A DNA stretch of 64,000 bases from Herbivorax alkaliphila (GTDB lineage: Bacteria > Bacillota > Clostridia > Acetivibrionales > Acetivibrionaceae). Below, one piece after another: positions 41,024-50,863 of this stretch. The notes under the pieces were generated by a model. That model was not told the DNA's origin. It saw only the letters and a list, made by a program, of their open reading frames with translations, and did no database searches. The position numbers were made by a program, and so were the translations under genes. The stretch covers positions 1 through 64,000 of the forward strand of contig NZ_JAVDDS010000019.1 in the NCBI RefSeq assembly GCF_030848475.1. The letters are read 5' to 3'. Position 1 is the stretch's first letter, and each line of letters opens with the position of its first letter.

Positions 41024-41986
41024 ATGAATCTACATGGTAAGGATATAAAAATTTTTGCTGGTAACTCAAACCGTGAATTAGCACTGGAAATTGCAGAAAA
41101 AATTGGTTTGCCGCTTGGGTTAGCAAAAGTAGGAAAATTTAGCGATGGAGAATGTGCAATTGGGATAAATGAGGTTGTAAGAGGATCGGATGTTTTTTTG
41201 ATACAGTCAATGTCTTCGCCGATTAATGACAACCTTATGGAGCTTTTAGTAATTATAGATGCATTAAAAAGGGCGTCTGCAGGTAGAATAACTGCTGTTA
41301 TTCCTTACTATGGATATGCCAGACAGGATAGAAAAGCTAAAGCAAGAGACCCTATTTCTGCAAAGCTTGTAGCTAATCTTTTGACTACTGCTGGGGCAAA
41401 TAGAGTACTGACAATGGACTTACATGCACCTCAGTTACAAGGTTTTTTTGATATTCCATTGGATCATTTGTTGGGGGTACCTATTCTTGCTAATTATTTT
41501 AGAGAAAAATTTGAAGAAACAAGTGATGTTGTTGTTGTTTCTCCTGATGTGGGAAGTGTGGCAAGGTCGAGAAAGTTTGCACAAAGGCTGGATGTTCCTT
41601 TGGCTATCATTGACAAAAGACGTCCTAAGGCAAATGTATCTGAAATAATGAATATAATTGGAGAAGTAAATAATAAGAAGGTTATATTGGTAGATGACCT
41701 TATAGATACAGGCGGCACAATTGTTAATGCTGCAAATGCATTAGCTGAAATAGGTGCTAAGGAAGTGTATGCTTGTTGTACCCATGGAGTGCTTTCTGGA
41801 CCTGCAATAGAAAGAATTGAAAAATCTGAGATGAAGGAGTTAATTACCTTAAATACAATTCCTTTGACTGAAGATAAAAAAAGACCAAAAATAAAATCAC
41901 TGTCTGTTGCATCAGTGTTTGCAGAAGCTATTGAAAGAATATATGGAGATATGTCAATAAGTACGCTGTTTACTCAAAAAGAATAA
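41024..41986 (+). CDS. prs: Ribose-phosphate pyrophosphokinase
   Basis: 320 residues, class I PRPP synthase. The pyrophosphate-binding and flexible loops are [20 protein letters not shown], and the PRPP-binding signature is [13 protein letters not shown]. It converts ribose-5-phosphate and ATP to PRPP for nucleotide, His and Trp synthesis. AAAGGGGAG precedes the ATG, 46 bases after glmU. Standard spoVG-glmU-prs synteny. Confidence 0.98.
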   Translation: MNLHGKDIKIFAGNSNRELALEIAEKIGLPLGLAKVGKFSDGECAIGINEVVRGSDVFLIQSMSSPINDNLMELLVIIDALKRASAGRITAVIPYYGYARQDRKAKARDPISAKLVANLLTTAGANRVLTMDLHAPQLQGFFDIPLDHLLGVPILANYFREKFEETSDVVVVSPDVGSVARSRKFAQRLDVPLAIIDKRRPKANVSEIMNIIGEVNNKKVILVDDLIDTGGTIVNAANALAEIGAKEVYACCTHGVLSGPAIERIEKSEMKELITLNTIPLTEDKKRPKIKSLSVASVFAEAIERIYGDMSISTLFTQKE

Positions 41987-42166
41987 GGTGCATTTTATAA
42001 AAGTGAGAATTTGTTTCACTGTAAGTAATAATTGCTGCCTGTTTTTCACAAAACTTATTAAATAATAAGTATAAAGTGAAAGATTATGGGCAGTTATTCT
42101 TTTACAGACTCAATGTAAAAGAAATTTTAAAACATAGAAATTTATAAAGTAAAGAGGTGAATTACT

Positions 42167-42739
42167 TTGGATGATTTATTTGTAATTATAGGGTTGGGGA
42201 ATCCAGGGAGAAAATATAATGATACGAAACATAATATTGGATTTTACGTTGTGGAATTTTTAGCAATGAGACATAATATAAAAATGTCAAAAATCAAATT
42301 TAAGGCACTTTATGGAGAAGGGGTTATTGGTGGAAAAAAAGTATTGCTGGTTAAACCTCAAACGTATATGAATCGTAGTGGAGAAAGCGTAAGAGATTTA
42401 ATTAACTGGTATAAAGTACCTGTAGAAAACATTATAATAATATATGACGATATAGATTTGCCTGTGGGAAAACTTAGATTAAGACCAAAGGGAAGTGCAG
42501 GGACACATAATGGCATGAGATCTGTTATATATCAAATAATGTCAGATGAGTTTCCTAGAGTAAGGGTTGGAATTGATAAGCCTCCAGAAGGATGGAAATT
42601 AGCCAATTATGTGTTAAGCAAGTTTTCAGGTGATGAAATAGAAAAAATTAAAGAAGCAATTGTTAATGCGTCAGACGCTGTTGAAGCGATAATGGGTTCT
42701 GGAATTGATCAGGCGATGAATAAATTTAATAATCAATGA
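42167..42739 (+). CDS. pth: Peptidyl-tRNA hydrolase, TTG start
   Basis: 190 residues. It shows IIGLGNPGRKYNDTKHNIGF with the catalytic histidine, KPQTYMNRSGESV, YDDIDLPVGKLRLRPKGSAG and HNGMRSVI. It recycles peptidyl-tRNA released from ribosomes. The only start in frame with a ribosome site (AAAGAGGTGA) is TTG at 42167; the nearby ATG is out of frame. It lies between prs and mfd, as in B. subtilis (spoVC). Confidence 0.96.
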   Translation: MDDLFVIIGLGNPGRKYNDTKHNIGFYVVEFLAMRHNIKMSKIKFKALYGEGVIGGKKVLLVKPQTYMNRSGESVRDLINWYKVPVENIIIIYDDIDLPVGKLRLRPKGSAGTHNGMRSVIYQIMSDEFPRVRVGIDKPPEGWKLANYVLSKFSGDEIEKIKEAIVNASDAVEAIMGSGIDQAMNKFNNQ

Positions 42740-42876
42740 ATAACTTAGAAACAATGTCCTGTTTTCAAGGACAAAGCCCCGATGATTTATTAATTACACT
42801 AAGAAGTGTGTTGCATAAATTATATGAACTTATCTGAGAGCGTTTAAAATTATAAATATTTGAGGATTGAACAAAA

Positions 42877-45800
42877 ATGAACAATGTAAAAGAAAAAAAA
42901 TATTTAATAAATCCACTTATGGAAATAAATCAGTACCGAGATGCTTTAAATCGTATTAAAACGGGAAACACACCAATTTCTATTGAAGGATCATCTCAAT
43001 CTCAAAAAGCCCATACTACATATGCTGTTTTAAGGCATTTAAAACAAAAAGGAATATTTATTGCAAACAATGATATTAGTGCTAGAAAAATATATGAAGA
43101 TTTTTTGAACTTTTTTGAAGAAGGTGTTTTATATTTTTCACCAGGAGAAATTATGTTTCATGATGTAGAAGCTAGAAGTCACGATTCCTCTTATGAAAGA
43201 ATAAAATCTTTGTATAAAATTATAAATGGTGAATACCAGATAATAGTTACCAGTGCTGAAGCAATAGCCAGAAAGTTAATAGACAAAGAGTTATTTTGCA
43301 ATAGCATCATTTCTTTTTCTATAGGGGAGATAATGGACTTGTCTGTTATTTCAGAAAAGCTTATATCAATTGGCTATGAGAGAATGCCTGTAGTAGAAGG
43401 TAAAGGGCAATTCGCTGTAAGAGGTGGAATAATTGACATTTTTCCAATAAACAGTGAAACTGCTGCAAGGGTTGAATTTTTTGGTGATGAGATAGACTCT
43501 ATAAGGAGTTTTGATGTTGCCTCTCAGAGGTCTTTAGAAAGAATTGAAAGAGTTACTGTTTTACCTGCAAGAGAGGTGGTATATAATGCCAATAAAAGGG
43601 ATGATATTTTAAATGCAATTTCAGATAGTCTCAATCAGTATTTAAAAAAGATAGGAAAAATTGATGTAGAGGGGTTTAATGAAAAAATAGAAGAAAAAAT
43701 AAAATATGATATGGAAAGATTTAAGCAACAGTACTATTTTGCAGGTATGGACAGGTATATACCATATATTATTGAGAAGCCTTCAATTATCACAGATTAT
43801 ATGGACATGGAAAAAGTACTAATCTTTTTAGATGAACCAAAGAGATTTGAAAAGAGATATGAAAATCTTCTTTATGAAAATTATGAGCTTTGTAAAGGGT
43901 TTCTTGAAAAAGGATTTTTATTACCAGAAAGCTTTGAAATATACACTAGTTCAGGACATATCATGGATACTATAAATGAGAACAAGGCAGTGTTTTTTAA
44001 TACTTTAGAAACATATGGAGAGGTTAAAAATTTTAAAATATCTTCTAGGCTATTAAACTCATATAAGGGACATTTTGAGCTTTTAATAGATAGTGTTAAA
44101 AGCTGGAAAGAAAAACAATTTAGAGTTATTGTGTTGTCAGGAGGAGAAAGTCGTGGACATATACTAGAGGAGAATTTTAAAAAAAATGGAATAGAGGCAA
44201 TTTACCAAGATGAAATTGTAAATGAATTATTACCGGGACAGGTTGTAATAACAAGAGGAAGTCTTCAAACAGGATTTGAATATCAGGATACAGGATTTGT
44301 AGTAGTAAGTGGAAAGGATTTTTTTGGAGAAAGAAAAAGACCTAAGAAATCTTTTGGTAAAAAGAGTAAGGGTAAGAAGATTGGTGTATTCACTGATCTT
44401 AATATTAATGATTATGTTGTTCATCAGATTTATGGAATAGGTAGATATGTTGGTGTTGAGCAGCTTGAAGTAGATAGTATAAAAAAGGACTACTTGAAAA
44501 TTCAATATTTTGATGGAGATTTTTTATATGTACCTACAAATCAACTTGATTTAATTCAAAAATATATAGGTTCTGAAGGGAGAACACCAAGGCTTAGCAA
44601 ATTAGGAGGGAATGACTGGGCAAAGACAAAGGCAAGAGCTAAAGAGTCTCTAATGGAGTTAGCAGAAGAGCTTATAGGTTTGTATGCCAAAAGAGAATCT
44701 TTAAAGGGATATAAATACAATGAGGATACAGTATGGCAAAAGCAGTTTGAAGAATTATTTCCATTTCAGGAAACGGAAGATCAGTTAAAATGTATTGACG
44801 AGATTAAAAAAGATATGGAATCGGAAAAATTAATGGATAGACTTTTATGTGGTGATGTGGGATATGGAAAGACGGAAGTTGCAGTTAGAGCTATATTTAA
44901 AGCTGTGATGGATGGAAAACAGGTGGCGTATTTGGTTCCTACCACTGTTTTAGCACAGCAGCAATTTGAAAATTTTAGAGAGAGAATGAAGGACTTTCCT
45001 ATAAGTGTAGAAGTAATAAGCCGTTTTAAGACTAAAAGAGAGCAGGCAAAAATTTTAAAAGATGTAAGGTCAGGAATGGTAGACGTGCTTATAGGAACTC
45101 ACAGACTTCTTCAAAAAGATATTGAATTTAAAGACTTAGGACTTTTGATAATAGATGAAGAACAGCGATTTGGCGTGAAGCATAAAGAGCGTATAAAAAA
45201 TATGAAGGTAAATATAGATGTACTGACTCTTACTGCCACTCCCATACCTAGGACACTTCACATGTCCCTTATGGGAATACGGGATATCAGTACTATTGAA
45301 GATCCTCCTGAAGAAAGATATCCAGTACAGACATATGTAATGGAACACAACCCAGAAGTTATAAAGGAAGCAATTAATAGAGAGCTTGCTAGGGGTGGGC
45401 AGATTTTTTATCTTTTTAACAGGGTCAGATCTATAAATATAAAAGCTGCTCAAATAAAAAAACTTGTACCTGACGCAAAAGTAGCAGTAGCTCATGGACA
45501 GATGAAAGAGTCAGAGCTTGAAAATATTATGTTTCAGTTTGTAGAAGGTGAATATGATGTTTTGGTTTGTACTACAATAATTGAATCAGGTCTTGATATG
45601 CCCAATGTCAATACCATTATAGTAGAAGATGCTGACAGAATGGGGCTTGCTCAGTTATATCAGTTAAGAGGAAGGGTTGGACGATCAAATAGATTAGCGT
45701 ATGCCTATATAACATATAAAAGAGATAAGGTGCTTTCAGAAATAGCTGAAAAAAGACTTCAGGCAATAAAGGAATTTACCGAATTTGGTTCTGGATTTAA

Positions 45801-46404
45801 AGTGGCTATGAGAGATTTACAGATAAGGGGAGCGGGTAATTTGCTTGGTTCACAACAACATGGAAATATTGATTTAGTGGGATATGATATGTATGTTAGA
45901 CTTCTTTCGGAAGCGATAAATGAATTAAGAGGCATTCCTCTAGAGGAGAAGGATATAGAAGTTTCTGTGGATTTTAAAGTTAATGCTTATATAGACAGCA
46001 GTTATATAAATAATGAAAATCAAAAAATTGAAATGTACAAAAAAATAGCCTCAATAAATGACCAAAAAGATGTATTTGATGTAAGGGATGAACTAATTGA
46101 CAGGTATGGGAAAATACCAAAAGCTGTAGACGCTCTTATACAAATTGCATATCTAAAGGTATTAGCAAAGGAATGTGGCTTTTTATCTCTACAGGAAAAA
46201 GACGACTATATAATATTGCAGTTCATGGAAGATAAGCATATAGACATCGATATAATCGGGAAATTAATGGAGAAATATAGACGGAAGATACTTTTTGCTG
46301 CCAGCAGCAAGCCATATATTACATTTAAAATCAACGAAATAAAAAGGGAAAAACTTCTAGAAAGTATTAAGATTTTATTACAAGACGTTATTGAATTGCA
46401 GTAA
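42877..46404 (+). CDS. mfd: Transcription-repair coupling factor Mfd
   Basis: 1175 residues. The N-terminal UvrB-like domains are followed by the RNA-polymerase-interaction (CarD-like) domain at about 500-570 (DLNINDYVVHQIYGIGRYVG) and the RecG-like translocase with Walker A GDVGYGKTEVA and DEEQRFG. The C-terminal TRCF domain lies after about residue 1010. It removes stalled RNA polymerase and recruits UvrA. The ribosome site is modest (TGAGGA). Size and order are standard. Confidence 0.98.
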   Translation: MNNVKEKKYLINPLMEINQYRDALNRIKTGNTPISIEGSSQSQKAHTTYAVLRHLKQKGIFIANNDISARKIYEDFLNFFEEGVLYFSPGEIMFHDVEARSHDSSYERIKSLYKIINGEYQIIVTSAEAIARKLIDKELFCNSIISFSIGEIMDLSVISEKLISIGYERMPVVEGKGQFAVRGGIIDIFPINSETAARVEFFGDEIDSIRSFDVASQRSLERIERVTVLPAREVVYNANKRDDILNAISDSLNQYLKKIGKIDVEGFNEKIEEKIKYDMERFKQQYYFAGMDRYIPYIIEKPSIITDYMDMEKVLIFLDEPKRFEKRYENLLYENYELCKGFLEKGFLLPESFEIYTSSGHIMDTINENKAVFFNTLETYGEVKNFKISSRLLNSYKGHFELLIDSVKSWKEKQFRVIVLSGGESRGHILEENFKKNGIEAIYQDEIVNELLPGQVVITRGSLQTGFEYQDTGFVVVSGKDFFGERKRPKKSFGKKSKGKKIGVFTDLNINDYVVHQIYGIGRYVGVEQLEVDSIKKDYLKIQYFDGDFLYVPTNQLDLIQKYIGSEGRTPRLSKLGGNDWAKTKARAKESLMELAEELIGLYAKRESLKGYKYNEDTVWQKQFEELFPFQETEDQLKCIDEIKKDMESEKLMDRLLCGDVGYGKTEVAVRAIFKAVMDGKQVAYLVPTTVLAQQQFENFRERMKDFPISVEVISRFKTKREQAKILKDVRSGMVDVLIGTHRLLQKDIEFKDLGLLIIDEEQRFGVKHKERIKNMKVNIDVLTLTATPIPRTLHMSLMGIRDISTIEDPPEERYPVQTYVMEHNPEVIKEAINRELARGGQIFYLFNRVRSINIKAAQIKKLVPDAKVAVAHGQMKESELENIMFQFVEGEYDVLVCTTIIESGLDMPNVNTIIVEDADRMGLAQLYQLRGRVGRSNRLAYAYITYKRDKVLSEIAEKRLQAIKEFTEFGSGFKVAMRDLQIRGAGNLLGSQQHGNIDLVGYDMYVRLLSEAINELRGIPLEEKDIEVSVDFKVNAYIDSSYINNENQKIEMYKKIASINDQKDVFDVRDELIDRYGKIPKAVDALIQIAYLKVLAKECGFLSLQEKDDYIILQFMEDKHIDIDIIGKLMEKYRRKILFAASSKPYITFKINEIKREKLLESIKILLQDVIELQ

Positions 46405-46497
46405 CCTTTGCAATTTATTATAATGTTTATAGTCATGAATTTTTCTAAAATAAATTCTGACTTTTTATTATACTTATAAGGAATGTGAGGAGATACT

Positions 46498-47556
46498 GTG
46501 TTGAAGAAAAAAAGAGCAATTATATCTATAGCAGCGTTGTTGGTGGTGGCTGCACTTTTAGTAGGTTATATAGCTTATTCTAATGCAACCAGCTATGTGG
46601 CCGAGATTGATGGAGAAAAAATTACAGAAGAGGAATATCGTTTCTTTCTGTACAATGAGAAAAGAGAGATGGAAAATAGAGAGGGAGCAGCAGGGAAAAC
46701 TCAGGAAGAGATAGAAGCTCTATGGAATTCAAAAATTGATGGTGTTGATGCAACAGAGGTGTTAAAGCAAAATGCTCTTGAAAATGTAAAGAAGTACAAA
46801 ATTCAACTCTTTAAAGCTGAAGAACAGGGTTTGTTTTTAAATGATAATGATTATAATAATATAGAAAACTCTATAGAGAGTTTATTAGGTCAAATATCAG
46901 ATTTTGAGGGATCAAGAAGAGAAGCAGAAAGAAGCTTTAGAGAGGAGTTTGGTGTAACTGTAGATCAATACAGGGAGATAGCAGAAAATTTGAACTTAGG
47001 CTTTAAGTTTGCACGAAGGGAACAGGAAGAAAATATGTCGGCCACACAAGAGGAATTAAGAGAACACTACGATGAAAATAGTGAAAATTTTACTACTGCT
47101 ACTGCAAATATTTTAGTATTTTATAAAAGAGATGTACATGGTGGATGGGATATGTTTCCTGAAGAAAAAATAGAAGAAGCTAGAGAAAATGCTGAAGAGG
47201 CTTTTGAAAAAATTAAAGAAGGTGAAAGGTTATCAAGAGTAGCGGCAGAATTTGCTGACGACCCTAATGCTGACCTTGAACGAGATACAGAGATTAAAAT
47301 GGATGCTCATATTGAACCAGAGATAAAAGATTGGGCTTTAAAGGGTGAAGAAGGAGATTTAGGTTTAGTTGATACAGATTTAGGCTTTAACATAATAGAA
47401 ATATTAGAATTGACATCCTTTGAAGATGTAAGAGATAGAGTGAGAAATGTAGTGGTTGGAGAAAAGTATGAAGATCTTTTAGAAGAGTGGACAAAAGATC
47501 CTAAATATAATTTAGAATTAAATGAAAGAGCTCTAGATAGAATAAAAATCAGATAA
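46498..47556 (+). CDS. Membrane-anchored PpiC/SurA-like peptidyl-prolyl isomerase (PrsA-like)
   Basis: 352 residues from the GTG (GAGGAG 6 bases upstream; a TTG follows at 46501). An N-terminal signal-anchor (RAIISIAALLVVAALLVGYI, no lipobox) is followed by a SurA-type chaperone region and a parvulin-like domain at about 190-310 (TATANILVFYKRD, RVAAEFADDPNADLERDTEI, GLVDTDLGFNIIEI). The parvulin part is diverged, so isomerase activity is uncertain. It probably folds exported proteins. The gene sits between mfd and spoVT, as prsA-like genes do in Clostridia. Confidence 0.82.
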   Translation: MLKKKRAIISIAALLVVAALLVGYIAYSNATSYVAEIDGEKITEEEYRFFLYNEKREMENREGAAGKTQEEIEALWNSKIDGVDATEVLKQNALENVKKYKIQLFKAEEQGLFLNDNDYNNIENSIESLLGQISDFEGSRREAERSFREEFGVTVDQYREIAENLNLGFKFARREQEENMSATQEELREHYDENSENFTTATANILVFYKRDVHGGWDMFPEEKIEEARENAEEAFEKIKEGERLSRVAAEFADDPNADLERDTEIKMDAHIEPEIKDWALKGEEGDLGLVDTDLGFNIIEILELTSFEDVRDRVRNVVVGEKYEDLLEEWTKDPKYNLELNERALDRIKIR

Positions 47557-47557
47557 A

Positions 47558-47607
47558 AACACATATAAAAAAAGACTGCCATGTGGCAGTCTTTTTTTAT
47601 ATGTGTT
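47558..47607. terminator. Strong bidirectional terminator
   Basis: A stem of more than 20 bp, with outer CACATATAAAAAAA and inner GACTGCC / GGCAGTC around ATGT, then a T-run. Confidence 0.92.
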
Positions 47608-47761
47608 TTTTGCTTTTAAAAAATATAGTATTAGTTAAAGTTGCTTCAATTGTTGTCGGACAAAGGATGTTATCATAATCCACCTATAATGTATAAAAAT
47701 CCAATAAAAAATTAATAATAAAACTGTAATCTAAATTAAACGTAAAAAGGAGGCAAATAAA

Positions 47762-48316
47762 TTGAAGGCAACTGGAATAGTCAGAAGAATAGATGACCTA
47801 GGAAGAGTAGTAATTCCAAAGGAAATCAGAAGAACTTTAAAAATTAGAGAAGGTGATCCTCTCGAAATATTTACTGATAGAGAAGGAGAAGTTATACTGA
47901 AAAAGTATTCGCCGATAGGTGAATTAAGTGATTTTGCTTCACAATATGCAGAGTCACTTCACAGAACAAGTGGTCATGTAACATGTATTTCTGATAGAGA
48001 TACAATAATAGCAGTTTCAGGGGCATCAAAAAAAGACTTTATTGAAAAATCTTTAAGTCAGGATGTTGAGAAGGTAATAGAAGACAAGACTACTCTTGTG
48101 GTACAGGCACCAGAGGAAAATTCTATTAAAATTTTGTCTGAAGAGGCACCAGACAGGCAATATTCTTCACAGGTGGTAACTCCTATAATATCAGAAGGAG
48201 ATCCTATAGGATCGGTTATGTTTTTGTCAACTGATCCTAACATACAAATGGGAGATGTAGAAGCAAAGCTTGCTCAAGTAGCTGCAAGCTTCTTAGGAAA
48301 GCAAATGGAACAGTAA
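47762..48316 (+). CDS. spoVT: Stage V sporulation protein T (SpoVT)
   Basis: 184 residues. The N-terminal AbrB-type swapped-hairpin DNA-binding domain is MKATGIVRRIDDLGRVVIPK, then EIRRTLKIREGDPLEIF. A C-terminal GAF-like domain spans about 55-180. It is a late forespore transcription factor that adjusts sigma-G genes. The start is TTG with AGGAGG 8 bases upstream. The upstream region has TGTATA near 47690 but no clear sigma-G promoter that I can defend. Confidence 0.96.
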   Translation: MKATGIVRRIDDLGRVVIPKEIRRTLKIREGDPLEIFTDREGEVILKKYSPIGELSDFASQYAESLHRTSGHVTCISDRDTIIAVSGASKKDFIEKSLSQDVEKVIEDKTTLVVQAPEENSIKILSEEAPDRQYSSQVVTPIISEGDPIGSVMFLSTDPNIQMGDVEAKLAQVAASFLGKQMEQ

Positions 48317-48346
48317 TAGCATTTTAAATAGTTTTAGTTTAATCAA

Positions 48347-48398
48347 AAGGGAATGTTGCAAAAATACTAGTGGTATTTGAGCAATGTTCCCTTTTTAT
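48347..48398 (+). terminator. Terminator after spoVT
   Basis: The outer stem AAAAGGGAA / TTCCCTTTT with inner TTGC/GCAA and AATAC/GTATT, then TT. Confidence 0.8.
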
Positions 48399-48448
48399 CC
48401 CTTTCTAATTTTATTTTAAAACATAAGGCGTAGTTTTTCTATTTTTGA

Positions 48449-48538
48449 CTTTATTATAAGAGCAACTCCACCTTCTATAAGGTGGAGTTCAGTCTCCATC
48501 TGAAGCCTCGATGTTTAGCTTTAGCTAAACGAGTTCAC
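48449..48538 (-). repeat. Dispersed hairpin repeat, copy 4 (minus orientation)
   Basis: It reads CTTTATTATAAG...CTCCACCTTCTATAAGGTGG...GAAGCCTCGATGTTTAGC...GAGTTCAC. It sits between spoVT and mazG. Confidence 0.85.
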
Positions 48539-48648
48539 TTATATCTCCTTGAAAAGAAGTGTATTATTTTATCAATTATAAAATAGTGGTATAATAAATA
48601 CATTAAAATGTTTATTAATATACAAATAACTAGGGAGGATTTAATTAT

Positions 48649-49431
48649 ATGTTAAAAGAAAAGTATACTTTTTCCGATTTAATAGAGGTTATGAAGTTAT
48701 TGAGAAGTGAAAAGGGGTGCCCTTGGGACAGAGAGCAAACTCACGAAAGTTTAAAAAAATACTTAATAGAAGAAACTTATGAAGTATTAGAAGCAATTGA
48801 TTTAAATGACAAGGACAAGCTGTGTGAAGAATTAGGGGATCTTCTTTTGCAAATTGTCTTTCATGCTCAAATATCCACTGAGAATAAAGAGTTTGGAATG
48901 GATGAAGTTATAAGTGGAATATGTAAAAAAATGATTAGCAGACATACTCATGTTTTTGGTGAGGATAAAGCTGAAACAGCAGATGACGTTGTGGCTAATT
49001 GGGAAGATATAAAAAAGAAAGAAAAAGGCATCACTAAACAGACAGATGTTTTAAAAGATGTTCCTTCAAATCTTCCAGCTTTAATGAGAAGCTATAAAAT
49101 TCAACAAAAAGCTGCTAAAGTGGGGTTTGATTGGGATGATATGGAGGATGTTCTTGCGAAAATCTATGAAGAAATAGATGAATTGAAAAATGTATATAAA
49201 GGCAGGGATGTGGCAAGAATAAATGATGAAATGGGAGATGTATTATTTTCCATAGTAAATTTATCTAGATTTTTAAAAGTCCAACCTGAGATTGCTTTGA
49301 CGGGTACTATAAATAAGTTTATAAAAAGATTTGGCTTTATTGAAAATGAAGCAGAAAAGCAGGGAAAAAGCATGGACGAAATGTCATTAAATGAAATGGA
49401 GAAACTCTGGGAAAGAGCAAAATACGAATAA
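48649..49431 (+). CDS. mazG: MazG nucleoside triphosphate pyrophosphohydrolase
   Basis: 260 residues with two MazG domains: LRSEKGCPWDREQTHESLKK, then EETYEVLEAIDLND and ELGDLLLQIVFHAQI in the first, and EIDELKNVYKG with DEMGDVLFSIVNLSRF in the second. It hydrolyses (d)NTPs to NMP and PPi as housecleaning. AGGGAGG precedes the ATG. It lacks the tetrapyrrole-methylase domain fused in B. subtilis YabN, a common clostridial form. Confidence 0.95.
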   Translation: MLKEKYTFSDLIEVMKLLRSEKGCPWDREQTHESLKKYLIEETYEVLEAIDLNDKDKLCEELGDLLLQIVFHAQISTENKEFGMDEVISGICKKMISRHTHVFGEDKAETADDVVANWEDIKKKEKGITKQTDVLKDVPSNLPALMRSYKIQQKAAKVGFDWDDMEDVLAKIYEEIDELKNVYKGRDVARINDEMGDVLFSIVNLSRFLKVQPEIALTGTINKFIKRFGFIENEAEKQGKSMDEMSLNEMEKLWERAKYE

Positions 49432-49634
49432 TTAAAAAAACTTACAAAAAAATTAGAATATAAGGAGGAATTTAAAAATATATATCGAATAATGTTTAAG
49501 ACACGTAGAAATTGGCATTATGCTTTGATTTTAAGCTGATTGATAATAATAGAGTAAAATAAATTTTTATTTTAATAAAAAGAAACACATGTTTCTATGC
49601 ATTAAGGATAATAAAATAATAGGAGGATTGTGAA

Positions 49635-49910
49635 ATGAATAAGACTGAATTAGTAGCAAGTATGGCTGAAAAGAGTGAATTATCAAAGAAGGATAGTGAA
49701 AAAGCACTTAATGCTTTTGTTGAAAGTGTTGAGGAAGCATTAGCAAGTGGTGACAAAATTCAGTTAGTGGGTTTTGGTACTTTTGAAGTGAGAGAAAGAG
49801 CAGAAAGAAAAGGTAGAAATCCACAAACAAAAGAAGAAATAGTGATTCCTGCTACTAAAGCACCAGTATTTAAAGTTGGAAAAGGTTTAAAGGAATTAGT
49901 TAATAAGTAG
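49635..49910 (+). CDS. hup: HU-type DNA-binding protein
   Basis: A 91-residue HU: MNKTELVASMAEKSELSKKD, then VGFGTFEVRERAERKGRNPQ and KAPVFKVGKGLKELV. It is a nucleoid protein that bends and compacts DNA. AGGAGG lies before the ATG. It has its own long leader (49432-49634) without other features, and a terminator follows. Confidence 0.97.
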   Translation: MNKTELVASMAEKSELSKKDSEKALNAFVESVEEALASGDKIQLVGFGTFEVRERAERKGRNPQTKEEIVIPATKAPVFKVGKGLKELVNK

Positions 49911-49936
49911 ATAAGTACTTGTTTATTAATTAATAA

Positions 49937-49971
49937 AAAGGGCTTCTTAAAAAAAGAGAAGCCTTTTTTAT
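49937..49971 (+). terminator. Terminator after hup
   Basis: The stem AAAAGGGCTTCT / AGAAGCCTTTTTT. Confidence 0.85.
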
Positions 49972-50051
49972 AGTTTGAAGTTTTAGAAAGTCTTAAAAGA
50001 ATTACAAGTGATGGGGCTTACTGCCTCGAACTTTTGTTGGGGGATTTTACA

Positions 50052-50291
50052 ATGAGAATAGACAAATATTTAAAAGTGTCTAGATTGATAAAAAGACGTA
50101 CACTGGCTAATGAAGCCTGTGAACAGGGCAAAGTTAAAATTAATGATAAAATTGTCAAGCCTGGAGCTGAAGTAAGAGAAGGAGATAATATTGAAATCCA
50201 ACTGGGGAGTAATTCTACGACAGTTGAAGTTATTTCTGTAAATGAACATGTCTCTAAAGCAGATTCTAAAGAAATGTATAAAATCAAATAA
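50052..50291 (+). CDS. rqcP: RqcP (YabO), S4-domain ribosome quality-control factor
   Basis: 79 residues from the ATG at 50052 (GGGGGATTTTACA upstream). It is almost entirely one S4 RNA-binding domain: MRIDKYLKVSRLIKRRTLAN, then EACEQGKVKINDKIVKPGAE and VREGDNIEI. RqcP works with RqcH to add alanine tails to stalled nascent chains on 50S subunits. The position between hup and yabP is the usual one. Confidence 0.95.
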   Translation: MRIDKYLKVSRLIKRRTLANEACEQGKVKINDKIVKPGAEVREGDNIEIQLGSNSTTVEVISVNEHVSKADSKEMYKIK

Positions 50292-50308
50292 CAATCTAAT
50301 TAAAAAAC

Positions 50309-50341
50309 ACAAAAAGCCTTTAAATGAGGAGGCTTTTTTTA
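50309..50341 (+). terminator. Terminator after rqcP
   Basis: AAAAAGCCT / AGGCTTTTTTT around a short loop. Confidence 0.85.
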
Positions 50342-50378
50342 TGCATTTTACTTTTCAAAATAAATCTCAAAGAAATAG

Positions 50379-50407
50379 GTATTTTTAATATAGTACATGC
50401 ATAGATA
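50379..50407 (+). promoter_or_regulatory. Possible sigma-E promoter for yabP-yabQ
   Basis: GTATTTT at 50379-50385, 14 bases, then CATAGATA at 50400-50407, compared with the sigma-E pattern kmATATT-N13-15-CATACAnT. It lies about 145 bases before yabP. A weak call. Confidence 0.3.
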
Positions 50408-50552
50408 TTCTTAAGAAGCAAAAATCAAGGTGCATAAAATGAAATGGTTAAAATTAATAAAGTAGAGTTTTTAAAATTGAAATTTAGAAAAGAGGGGTTT
50501 GAAGTGCTGAAACATGTGAAAATAAGTGTACCTGTAACTGGAGGGATAAAAA

Positions 50553-50846
50553 ATGATTGATGACAAAAAAACATCTAAACCACCTGTTCAAAATGTTTTA
50601 CTGGAAAACAGAGAAAAGCTTGGCATATCAGGTGTACTGGATGTAGAAAGTTTTGATGAACATAGTGTTGTTGTGGATACGGAAATGGGAATTTTGATTA
50701 TAAAGGGTGAGGATCTTCACATTAATAAATTGAGTATAGACAATTCAGAGCTAAGTATAGAGGGATATATTGAGGGGATTGAGTACAGTGATAAAGATGG
50801 AGGCAAATCAAAGGGAATGGGATTTTGGGCAAAAATGTTTAGGTAG
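50553..50846 (+). CDS. yabP: Sporulation protein YabP
   Basis: 97 residues of the YabP/YqfC family: NVLLENREKLGISGVLDVES, then VVVDTEMGILIIKGEDLHIN and LSIEGYIEGIEYSD. It is a sigma-E-controlled sporulation protein of unknown biochemical role, and it precedes yabQ as in B. subtilis. GGAGGG lies before the ATG. A C-terminal lysine-rich tail ends FWAKMFR. Confidence 0.93.
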   Translation: MIDDKKTSKPPVQNVLLENREKLGISGVLDVESFDEHSVVVDTEMGILIIKGEDLHINKLSIDNSELSIEGYIEGIEYSDKDGGKSKGMGFWAKMFR

Positions 50847-50863
50847 AGGATAAGTGATAAAAA